The position numbers and the translations under genes were made by a program. A DNA stretch of 64,000 nt, taken from assembly GCF_002135295.1 (NCBI RefSeq), contig NZ_NEGG01000014.1, positions 1 through 64,000 of the forward strand. The letters are read 5' to 3'. Under the pieces are notes generated by a model. The model saw nothing but the letters and a program-made list of their open reading frames with translations. It made no database searches and was not told the DNA's origin. The stretch comes from Acinetobacter sp. ANC 5054 (GTDB taxonomy: Bacteria > Pseudomonadota > Gammaproteobacteria > Pseudomonadales > Moraxellaceae). Below are positions 56,323 through 64,000 of the stretch, piece after piece; position 1 is the first letter of the stretch, and every line of letters starts with the position of its first letter.

Positions 56323-56808
56323 TTAAGCACCTGTTTGATAATGTGCTTGTGCAACAGCAGTCGACGCTTGGTATGGATTAGTAAAATCACCCAGACCCAA
56401 TGCTGCTTCCTGAATATCTTTACCTTCTTTCACCACAAAAGTATCAAAACCAGAACGCTTCATATAATTCAAAACATCTTTGAATACATCACCTGTTGCG
56501 CGAAGTTCACCTTGGAAACCTTGACGACGAAGCAAAGCAGCAAATGAATAGCCACGACCATCATTGAAGCCAGCGAAGTCGATAAAAATCGTATCCAACT
56601 GATCTAGCGGGAACTGATGATCTTCAGGAGAAGCATCTACAGTGACAAACAAGCCTTTTTTACCAGACACATTCGCCAATTGATCCAATTGCTCAACTGT
56701 TAATACCACATCACCTTGCGGTAACGCGCCATCTTCACCAATCACTTGAAAAGTGTTGTCAGCAACAGTGCCATCTTTAGAGAGGACTTGAAGTGCGGTA
56801 TTAAGCAT
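56323..56808 (-). CDS. DUF934 protein, partner of sulfite reductase
   Basis: The start at the ATG at 56808 has AGGAG upstream and overlaps the cysI stop by 8 bp, so the two are coupled. 161 residues with the family's DTIFIDFAGFNDGRGYSFAALLRRQGFQGELRATGDVFKDVL and RSGFDTFVV. DUF934 genes follow cysI in many gamma- and beta-proteobacteria and are thought to take part in sulfur assimilation, though their step is unknown. The longer frame to 56886 lies inside cysI and is not used. Confidence 0.85.
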   Translation of the reverse strand: MLNTALQVLSKDGTVADNTFQVIGEDGALPQGDVVLTVEQLDQLANVSGKKGLFVTVDASPEDHQFPLDQLDTIFIDFAGFNDGRGYSFAALLRRQGFQGELRATGDVFKDVLNYMKRSGFDTFVVKEGKDIQEAALGLGDFTNPYQASTAVAQAHYQTGA

Positions 56809-58444
56809 ATGCACGCTCCTTAAATGGTTGAATACCAACACGGCGGTATGTATCAATAAACTCTTCACCTTCAGCACGTAGGTCAAGATAAGTATTTAAA
56901 ATTTCTTCAATGATGTCTGGTACAACGTCAGCTGCAAATGATGGGCCTAAGATGTCACCAATTGAAGCATCATGGTCAGCATTACCACCCAAAGTAATTT
57001 GGTAGAATTCTGCGCCTTTTTTGTCGACACCTAAAATACCAATATTACCTACATGATGGTGACCACAAGCATTCATACAACCTGAAATGTTTAGATCCAA
57101 TTTACCTAAGTTGTAAATAGTATCTAGGTCATCGAAACGGCGTGAAATGGCTTCAGAAATTGGAATAGATTTCGCATTTGCCAATGAACAGAAATCACCA
57201 CCTGGGCAGCAGATAATGTCAGTTAAGAAACCGATATGCGCACGCGCCAAATTGTGTTGATCAAGGATCTTCCACAATTCAAACAAATCTTTTTGCGGTA
57301 CATCGACAAGCGCAATATTTTGCTCATGCGTTGTACGGAATTCACCGAAGGTGTATTTGTCTGCAAGATCTGCAATCAATTGCATTTCTTCAACAGTCAT
57401 GTCACCCGGTGCAATACCTGCACGTTTCAATGAAATCGTAACGATACGATAACCTTGTACTTTATGTGCATTGGTATTGATGTTGAACCATTGTTTAAAC
57501 TTCGGTTCAGCAGCAAATTGTTCAGCAAAATCTTCATCTGCATAATCTTGATAATCAAATGGCGTGAAGTTTTCATCCATTTTCTTCAAGGTATCAGCAT
57601 CAATTTTTAACGTTTTGATGGTATGTGCAAATTCAGCTTCCACTTTTTCAGCAAATACAGCTGGAGTCAGTGCTTTCACTAAAATTTTAATACGTGCTTT
57701 GTATTTATTGTCACGACGGCCGTGCAGGTTATATACACGAAGCACCGCTTCTAAATAAGCAATTAAATCTTCACGCGGCAAGAAGTCACGAATAAAGCTA
57801 CCAATCACAGGCGTACGACCTAAACCACCGCCCACTTTGATTTTATAGCCAATTTCGCCTGCTTCATTTTTCACGATATACACACCGATATCATGGAAAG
57901 ATGTTGCAGCACGGTCAGTTTCTTCCAGTGCAGACACTGCAATTTTGAACTTACGTGGCAAGAATGCAAATTCTGGGTGGAAAGTTGACCATTGACGAAT
58001 CAATTCACAAGTCGGGCGTGGGTCAGCTATTTCACCTGCAACCACACCTGCATATTGGTCAGTTGTGGTATTACGAATACAGTTACCTGATGTTTGAATC
58101 GCATGCATTTGAACAGATGCAAGCTCTTGCAGCATGTCAGGTACATTTTCTAGCGCAGGCCAGTTAAACTGAATGTTTTGACGTGTAGAGACGTGAGCAT
58201 AACCACGGTCATAATCTTTGGCTAAGTCCGCAATTTTACGTAATTGTTTTGAGTTCATCAGACCATAAGGCACAGCAATACGCAACATAGGCGCATAACG
58301 TTGTACATAAAGGCCGTTTTGAAGACGCAGTGGACGGTATTCATCTTCCGTCAATTTACCTGCTAAATAACGTTCCGTTTGATCGCGGAACTGTGCAACA
58401 CGTTCATTAACCAGTTGCTGGTCAAAATCAGTATATAAATACAT
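56801..58444 (-). CDS. cysI: ferredoxin-type sulfite (nitrite) reductase, hemoprotein
   Basis: 547 residues of the sulfite/nitrite reductase fold. The first half has NIQFNWPALENVPDML and the second the siroheme/[4Fe-4S] ligands: CCPGGDFCSLANAKS, then NISGCMNACGHHHVG. An Arg-rich active site (HVSTRQ, SGNCIRNTTTDQYAG) binds sulfite. It makes sulfide for cysteine, and the DUF934 partner supports sulfite over nitrite. No cysJ-type flavoprotein is near, so electrons probably come from ferredoxin. Confidence 0.9.
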   Translation of the reverse strand: MYLYTDFDQQLVNERVAQFRDQTERYLAGKLTEDEYRPLRLQNGLYVQRYAPMLRIAVPYGLMNSKQLRKIADLAKDYDRGYAHVSTRQNIQFNWPALENVPDMLQELASVQMHAIQTSGNCIRNTTTDQYAGVVAGEIADPRPTCELIRQWSTFHPEFAFLPRKFKIAVSALEETDRAATSFHDIGVYIVKNEAGEIGYKIKVGGGLGRTPVIGSFIRDFLPREDLIAYLEAVLRVYNLHGRRDNKYKARIKILVKALTPAVFAEKVEAEFAHTIKTLKIDADTLKKMDENFTPFDYQDYADEDFAEQFAAEPKFKQWFNINTNAHKVQGYRIVTISLKRAGIAPGDMTVEEMQLIADLADKYTFGEFRTTHEQNIALVDVPQKDLFELWKILDQHNLARAHIGFLTDIICCPGGDFCSLANAKSIPISEAISRRFDDLDTIYNLGKLDLNISGCMNACGHHHVGNIGILGVDKKGAEFYQITLGGNADHDASIGDILGPSFAADVVPDIIEEILNTYLDLRAEGEEFIDTYRRVGIQPFKERAYA

Positions 58445-58650
58445 GGCGTACAGCTAGTAATTTCTATTATAACGGTGCACAGCATAACGAGATTTCTACT
58501 ATCAAGAAAATGCGTTTTTTACATATTTCATAGCGGTTTTATTGATAAGACTATCTGCATTTCACTGATCTAGCGTCTTTCACCCTTTTTCATTCTATAT
58601 TTATTGATATTGATTATTTTATAAATTCTTTAGCATTTATTCAGATAATA

Positions 58651-58676
58651 AAAAAGCCCGACGGATCGGACTTATT
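58651..58676 (-). terminator. terminator of gcd
   Basis: On the minus strand AAGTCCGA and TCGGGCTT pair around TCCG (one G-T pair), then a T run follows. Confidence 0.75.
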
Positions 58677-58697
58677 TATTTAAATTATTAAATTCAG

Positions 58698-61103
58698 TTA
58701 TTTTTTATCTGGTAATGCATATGCAACAAGAGTATCGCCCAGTTTTGTACCGAACGAACCATGACCACCCGCCATAATAACGATGTATTGTTTACCATTG
58801 GCTTCATAAGTCATTGGGGTTGCTTGACCACCTGCTGGTAGACGACCTTCCCACAAAGTATCACCATTCGTTACATTGATCGCACGAATATAGTTATCTT
58901 GAGTACCGCCTACAAACATGACATTACCTGCTGTAGAAATTGAGCCACCTAAACCAGGAACACCAATTTTAACGGCTGGCAATTGGAACAATTTCGGTAA
59001 ACTGTCGCGAATAGTACCAATACGTTTTTTCCAAACCACTTCATGTGTATTTAGATCTACACCTGCTGTGAAACCCCATGATGGTTGTTTACACGGCAAA
59101 CCAAGTGGTGACAAGAAGGCTTTGATTTCAACACCGTAAGGTACGCCATACATCGGTTGAACACCTTGTTCAGTACCTGCACCTTTCGCAGTTTGCTCAC
59201 GATTAGGATCTGTTGGAATCAACTTAGTCACAAATGGCAAGCCAATTGGATTCATCACAGCCACTTGACGGTCTTGGTTGACAGACATGCCGCCCCATTC
59301 AAATACCCCTAAGTTCCCTGGGAAGACCAAAGTACCATTTTCAGAAGGTGGTGTATAAATACCATCGTAGTTCAATGACTTGAAGTAAACACGACACATT
59401 AACTGATCAAACATTGTGGCACCCCACATTTGTTTATCGGTCAATTTATCTTTAGGTGCTAAATCAAAATCTGAGAATGGTTGAGTCGCTGAATAATGCT
59501 CACCTTTGGTTTGCGGACCACGTTTTACAGTTTGTGGAACCGCTTTTTCAGTGATTGGAACAATCGCTTTACCTGTACGACGGTCAAGGACGAATGCATT
59601 ACCTGTTTTGGTTAAGACATAGATCGCAGGAACAGTATTACCTGATTTATCTTTGATATCTGCCAATGAAGGTTGTGATGGTACATCCATATCCCACAAA
59701 TCATGATGGGTCGTTTGGAAGTTCCAGATCAATTTACCAGTCGATGCATTAATCGCAAGCATTGAGTTTGCATAACGTTCATCGAGTTCTGTACGATGAC
59801 CACCAAAGATATCTGGCGTACCGACACCTGTTGGAACATAGACGATATCTAATTTTTCATCATAAGCTAAAGGTGCCCATGCGTTCGGAGAAGCAACTGA
59901 GAAGGATTGACCTTCGCCCGGCATTGCATTCGGGTTTTTCGCACCAGTATCAAAGATCCACAATAACTCACCCGTATTTACATCATAACCACGGATGACA
60001 CCAGATGGCTCTTTAGTCGAGAAGTTATCGGTAGTTGAACCGCCAATAATAATCGTAGTCCCAGTAATCACTGGAGGCGAAGTTGGGATATAACCGCCTG
60101 GATACGGATAAGGCATATCTTTTTGTAGATCGACTTGTCCATTATGTCCAAAGTCGCTACAAGCTTTACCAGTTTCAGCATTTACCGCAACTAAACGACC
60201 ATCATTCACAGGTAAGATAACTTTAGTTGGGCATTCTGTTGAAGTTGAACGTTTGCTTTCTAAACTTTTAGCAAATTGAGTTGTGTTTGCCGCATCAAAA
60301 TATGACACACCACGACAAGTTAAATGTTGATAGGTATTATCGGCTTTGAGTTTTGGATCAAAGCTCCATTTTTCCTTACCAGTCGCAGGATCAAGTGCAA
60401 TTAAACGTTGATGTGTCGTACACATAAACATATTGTTGCCAACCTTGATTGGTGTAACTTCGTTGGTTGTTTCACCAGAGTCATTAGAAGTAGGAAGCTC
60501 ACCTGTTTTGTAAGTCCACGCAACTTCTAAATCTTTAACGTTGTCGCTGTTAATTTGGGCCAATGGTGAATAACGTACACCACCTTGTGTACGACCATAG
60601 GCAGGCCAATCTTCAGGAGCAATACCTTCAACCGCTTTTGCAGTTTGAGGTTGTGGATTTTTTATTTCACCGTTAATTTCTTGCGGATCATTAAAAATCG
60701 AATAGAACATCACTAAAATGGCGATAACCAAAGTGCCAGATAATGCAATTTTAGCTGTTTTACCATTTTCCATACCGCGTGTTACGGCTGGAATAAGTAA
60801 CCAAAGTCCTAATAAACCTAAAATATCAAAACGTGGTGCAAGCGCCCAGAAATCTGAACCTGCTTCCCATAGTCCCCAAATCACTGTACCCAGCATTAAT
60901 GCTGCATAAATGTATAAAGAACTATTTTGAATTTTTCTTAAGTAAATTGCTGAAGCCAGCATTAACAGACCGGCGATTATGTAGTACCAAGAACCGCCAA
61001 GGACTGCCAGCCAGATACCACCAATCAATAGAACTACAGCGAAAACTGCCATCACAACGACGGTAAATGTTCGCATCCCAGTTCCAGTAGATGGGTTGCT
61101 CAT
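58698..61103 (-). CDS. gcd: membrane quinoprotein glucose dehydrogenase Gcd
   Basis: The start at the ATG at 61103 has GAGGTGG upstream and gives 801 residues. Five N-terminal helices (about 12-145) anchor it in the inner membrane and bind ubiquinone. The rest is a periplasmic eight-blade propeller: EDWPAYGRTQGGVRYSPLAQIN, DPATGKEKWSF, WGGMSVNQDRQVAVMNPIGLPF and ATPMTYEANGKQYIVIMAGGHG. It oxidises glucose to gluconolactone with PQQ and Mg or Ca. The OprB paralogue at 61275 lies just upstream on the same strand. Confidence 0.95.
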   Translation of the reverse strand: MSNPSTGTGMRTFTVVVMAVFAVVLLIGGIWLAVLGGSWYYIIAGLLMLASAIYLRKIQNSSLYIYAALMLGTVIWGLWEAGSDFWALAPRFDILGLLGLWLLIPAVTRGMENGKTAKIALSGTLVIAILVMFYSIFNDPQEINGEIKNPQPQTAKAVEGIAPEDWPAYGRTQGGVRYSPLAQINSDNVKDLEVAWTYKTGELPTSNDSGETTNEVTPIKVGNNMFMCTTHQRLIALDPATGKEKWSFDPKLKADNTYQHLTCRGVSYFDAANTTQFAKSLESKRSTSTECPTKVILPVNDGRLVAVNAETGKACSDFGHNGQVDLQKDMPYPYPGGYIPTSPPVITGTTIIIGGSTTDNFSTKEPSGVIRGYDVNTGELLWIFDTGAKNPNAMPGEGQSFSVASPNAWAPLAYDEKLDIVYVPTGVGTPDIFGGHRTELDERYANSMLAINASTGKLIWNFQTTHHDLWDMDVPSQPSLADIKDKSGNTVPAIYVLTKTGNAFVLDRRTGKAIVPITEKAVPQTVKRGPQTKGEHYSATQPFSDFDLAPKDKLTDKQMWGATMFDQLMCRVYFKSLNYDGIYTPPSENGTLVFPGNLGVFEWGGMSVNQDRQVAVMNPIGLPFVTKLIPTDPNREQTAKGAGTEQGVQPMYGVPYGVEIKAFLSPLGLPCKQPSWGFTAGVDLNTHEVVWKKRIGTIRDSLPKLFQLPAVKIGVPGLGGSISTAGNVMFVGGTQDNYIRAINVTNGDTLWEGRLPAGGQATPMTYEANGKQYIVIMAGGHGSFGTKLGDTLVAYALPDKK

Positions 61104-61274
61104 GTTGACCACCTCTATTGTCGAATGTTGTATTTGATGCGTGAATTCAAGTTCAACGCATCACCGTTTTTATGTCGCAAAGAGAAGTTGTTACAAAAGC
61201 AATTCCAAGGAGAGATACATAATTCTTCTCAGAATTACCGAATTGCTTTTATAAGAACTCTAATTGAACATCAA

Positions 61275-62564
61275 TTAAAATGCTGTTTGAAATTTGATAC
61301 CGCCGACCCAAGCATTCTCACCATTTTTGTAAGCGCCTACGTGACGGATATATTGAATATTTGGACGTACAGTTAACCAATTGGTTGCATGGATACCATA
61401 GTAAATTTCAGCATCGTATTCTTCACTTTGAAGACCACGTGGATCGACTGAATCATTGGCAATATTGGCCTCATTCACATCGTCATTGATGCTGATGCGT
61501 CCAAGACCAATTGCAATTTCATCCTGTGGACGTGCGTCGAAAGCACCTTTGTAAACCAAACCGATATTTTGCATATTACTAACATTGTTAGTATCAGAAT
61601 CATGCACAGTGACATTCACAAAACCACTTAAACCACGTGATGCGTCATCTTTATGTGCAGTGAGTTGTTGTTTCGCAACAATCCAACCACCTTGATGATG
61701 ATCTGTTTCATTCACAGTGCTATCAATCACATCCGCATCGGCAGTGCTGTAGTAGTAACCAGCACGGTATTCACCAGGAAGTTTTTGTGCACCTAGTTTA
61801 GGAGTCCAAACTACTTCGGCAGGAATGATTGCACCATGTGAACCATCAGTGCTGAGGTTAAAGCCTTTACTGCGTTTTAAGTTTTCAGGGTTATATTCAT
61901 AAACACCAACCTGTGCGTACACTTCAGGGTTAATGTTGTATTTCACTCGTGCTGCCCATTGACTCACTGGCCAGTTGTACCATTGGTCACCGACCCAGTT
62001 ACCCACTTGTGAGCCACAAAGTGCCAAGTTTTGAAAATCACAATCAAAGCTGTTGAAATCTTCGCCTTCACCAAAACGACCAACTTTAAGGTCTAATTTT
62101 TGGTCTAAGAATTTTTTCTTGATCCAAAAATCAGTTAAACGCCATGTTTGACCACGTCCCCACACTTCTTGTGTAGAACTTAAATGACCATTTAACGCAT
62201 CTGATGTTTGCGACAATGAACGACCATTACGTTCAGTAATATTGATTTGCGCTTCTGTATCTTTCCAGCCCGCAATTTTTTCTAAGTCTAAGTGTGCACC
62301 AATTGCAAATTGATCTGCATATTCAGTGCCATGACTTGAGGAGTGTTTAGCATCTAATAGAGTGGCTAATTCCCCTCCATAACCAAAACTAAAATCATAA
62401 CCTTGCTGTTGTAGTGCTGTACGTTGACCATTCCAATCACCAAGCATCCACTGACTTTCTTTGCTAAATGCTTCTGCCGCAGTGGCTGCTTGCGTTACTG
62501 AACCCGCAAGCAAAATTCCAAGGCTAAGATATAAAGATCCAAGTTTACTTACGGCTATTTTCAT
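61275..62564 (-). CDS. oprB: OprB-family carbohydrate porin (paralogue, next to gcd)
   Basis: A signal peptide (to about residue 29) is followed by WMLGDWNGQRTALQQQGYDFSFGYGGELA, WAARVKYNINPEVYAQVGVYEYNPEN and a C-terminal Phe. It is a close relative in layout of the porin at 42217. It lies 170 bp upstream of gcd on the same strand, with a leader rather than a terminator between them, and is likely the sugar entry route for the periplasmic oxidase. Confidence 0.9.
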   Translation of the reverse strand: MKIAVSKLGSLYLSLGILLAGSVTQAATAAEAFSKESQWMLGDWNGQRTALQQQGYDFSFGYGGELATLLDAKHSSSHGTEYADQFAIGAHLDLEKIAGWKDTEAQINITERNGRSLSQTSDALNGHLSSTQEVWGRGQTWRLTDFWIKKKFLDQKLDLKVGRFGEGEDFNSFDCDFQNLALCGSQVGNWVGDQWYNWPVSQWAARVKYNINPEVYAQVGVYEYNPENLKRSKGFNLSTDGSHGAIIPAEVVWTPKLGAQKLPGEYRAGYYYSTADADVIDSTVNETDHHQGGWIVAKQQLTAHKDDASRGLSGFVNVTVHDSDTNNVSNMQNIGLVYKGAFDARPQDEIAIGLGRISINDDVNEANIANDSVDPRGLQSEEYDAEIYYGIHATNWLTVRPNIQYIRHVGAYKNGENAWVGGIKFQTAF

Positions 62565-62711
62565 TTGGAGACCTATATATCAATTATGTTAAAAATAGAT
62601 ATAATACTCTCGTATTTGTATAATTTTTTAACTTTTTTGTTAAAAATGTATATTTATTTATACTATTTTATCTAATGAAGAGATTTTAAACAGATTTTTT
62701 TATAACTAAAC

Positions 62712-63833
62712 TCACCATCCATCCGCTCCTAAAACTTTACCCACATGGCGATAAGTTGGCTTTGAACGAGAAAATTTGATTGGACAACTCAACTGACGTT
62801 CTGTTGCATTTTCGGATGAATCATTTAGAGGAACCTCCACAGTCCACTCCCTGTGTTGCGATAGTTCAGAATTTAAAGCTTCATCTAAACTTAGGACCGG
62901 TTCTACGCACACATCGTGCGCTGCAAATATCAGACTCCACTCTGTATAATTTTTAGTCAATATCTTTTCTGTTATCGCCTGTTTTACTTCGGACTGATCT
63001 TCTAACTGAAAGGATGCACCTTTCTCCGCTAAAATGGGTAATTCAAGAATTTGTGCCAAGCCCATCATAAATTGCGGTTCAAGACTACCTATTGATAAAT
63101 AACGACCATCTTGAGTTTGATAATAATCATAAAAACTGCCGCCATTTAAATGTGCCGATTCAGCCTGTGTGGACTTGTGCGCTGCCAATACCCCTGAAGC
63201 CGCCATATTGTTTAAAACAACTGCACAATCGGTCATGGAAATATCAATATATTGCCCCATGCCACTTCTATAGCGTTCAATCACCGCACTCAAAATCCCC
63301 ATGACGGCATGCATCGATCCACCAGCTACATCGGCAATTTGAATGCCTAAAGGTGGTGGCCCGCTTTGAATTCGACCGCTATGCCCTGCAATGCCAGAGA
63401 GCGCAAGATAATTAATGTCATGCCCAGCACGACTCATATATGTTCCAGTTTGCCCATAACCGGTAATGGAGCAATAAATTAGGCGAGGGTTAATTTCTGC
63501 CAAAGTTGCGTAGTCCAGACCTAGTCGGCGCATCACATCTGGACGAAACTGTTCCACCACGATATCAAAGTCGGAAATTTTTTCTTTAATCAGTTCAATA
63601 TTTTTGGGATCTTTTAAATCTAAAGCAATGGATTGCTTATTTCTATTTAGATAACTATGCGAAGTCGCTTGTCCATTGGCATAGGGTGGCATCAATCTCA
63701 CAAGATCCGGTCGTGTTGGTGACTCAATATGCACAACCTCCGCGCCCAAGTCTGCCAAGTATAAAGTGGCAAATGGACCTGGTAATAATGTCGAAAAATC
63801 GAGAACTTTCAATCCCTTTAATGCTGCATCCAT
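62712..63833 (-). CDS. CoA-transferase family III (CaiB/BaiF), alpha-methylacyl-CoA racemase-like
   Basis: 373 residues: LKVLDFSTLLPGPFATLYLADLGAEVVHIE at the start, the conserved Asp region GHDINYLALSGIAGH in the middle (an H and D as in methylacyl-CoA racemase), QIADVAGGSMHAVMGILSAV next, and a C-terminal half of the Class III fold. Members move CoA between acids or racemise 2-methylacyl-CoAs. The substrate is not known. Operator-like repeats at 63930-63975 lie upstream. Confidence 0.85.
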   Translation of the reverse strand: MDAALKGLKVLDFSTLLPGPFATLYLADLGAEVVHIESPTRPDLVRLMPPYANGQATSHSYLNRNKQSIALDLKDPKNIELIKEKISDFDIVVEQFRPDVMRRLGLDYATLAEINPRLIYCSITGYGQTGTYMSRAGHDINYLALSGIAGHSGRIQSGPPPLGIQIADVAGGSMHAVMGILSAVIERYRSGMGQYIDISMTDCAVVLNNMAASGVLAAHKSTQAESAHLNGGSFYDYYQTQDGRYLSIGSLEPQFMMGLAQILELPILAEKGASFQLEDQSEVKQAITEKILTKNYTEWSLIFAAHDVCVEPVLSLDEALNSELSQHREWTVEVPLNDSSENATERQLSCPIKFSRSKPTYRHVGKVLGADGW

Positions 63834-63929
63834 CGCTATTTTTCTCTAATTGTGTTGGTTTTTCATCCATGTTAAAAATATAAAATGATTAAAACAATGT
63901 CATGTTCAGCCATTTACCTTGATAGTTTC

Positions 63930-63975
63930 GGCAATTTACCATGTAAAAATGGTAAAGTAACTGTTGTAAATTGCC
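63930..63975. promoter_or_regulatory. nested inverted repeats upstream of the CoA-transferase gene
   Basis: Outer arms GGCAATTTAC (63930-63939) and GTAAATTGCC (63966-63975) are a perfect 10-bp repeat. Inside them TTTACCAT (63935-63942) and ATGGTAAA (63949-63956) are another 8-bp pair. The site is about 100 bp upstream of the gene, and probably also serves a gene off the right edge. It has the shape of a TetR-type operator. Confidence 0.55.
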
Positions 63976-64000
63976 ATGATTTCTTTTTTTAGCGTCATTT

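Overview
The window looks like chromosome from an Acinetobacter species. It is AT-rich. It carries an Acinetobacter-type OmpA with a periplasmic C-terminal domain, a membrane quinoprotein glucose dehydrogenase next to an OprB-type porin, a ferredoxin-type sulfite reductase paired with a DUF934 gene, an AcnD-type methylisocitrate dehydratase, and many short Rho-independent terminators between single-gene units. I see no rRNA, tRNA, CRISPR array or intact insertion sequence. The genus is inferred from protein similarity by memory, not from a search.

Layout. 1-2910: an AT-rich accessory patch with a decayed P-loop ATPase fragment beside a large NucS-like PD-(D/E)XK protein. 3031-4757: three paralogues that share one small N-terminal domain but end in different membrane domains (two DUF805, one TM2). 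4849-18848: housekeeping and conserved-hypothetical genes (LtrA family, HAD phosphatase, ThiD, DUF1176, an AI-2E exporter fused to a GAF-like domain, NTF2-like, DUF2939, YegP, tautomerase, YjdM, DUF488, AHSA1, RraB, RluA). 18920-20490: a GIY-YIG-like gene, then 1.1 kb without a gene that holds a duplicated segment of about 230 bp. 20491-25107: small membrane and periplasmic proteins, one of them frameshifted. 25329-26940: a second accessory patch downstream of acnD, with an Abi_C/HEPN-like gene, a PD-(D/E)XK-like gene and a second copy of the acnD 3' tail. 26942-33122: acnD, a lipoprotein multicopper oxidase and YgfZ. 33179-35071: a third accessory insert, an OLD-like ATPase-TOPRIM gene whose ribosome site lies inside the ygfZ terminator. 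35120-64000: mostly core metabolism and envelope (sugar dehydrogenase, Sel1-repeat protein, AEC carrier, old yellow enzyme, TonB receptor, OprB porins, MutM-PpiC, MscL, TypA, NCS2 permease, RsmC-LysP, OmpA, pseudopilin, thiolase, VOC protein, CysI-DUF934, Gcd, CoA transferase).

Functional links. Several genes fit periplasmic sugar oxidation with PQQ: Gcd (58698-61103), a soluble PQQ sugar-dehydrogenase-like protein (35120-36298), two OprB-type porins, and a TonB receptor that closely resembles E. coli YncD/PqqU, the PQQ importer. No pqq biosynthesis gene is in the window.

Accessory content. Three patches of single, AT-rich, defence-like genes sit in gaps between core genes. The strongest structural clue is the duplicated acnD tail at 26203-26234 and 26946-26977, which brackets one nuclease-like gene and suggests a site of cargo exchange. 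None of these genes is a recognised complete defence system, so their defence role is inference.
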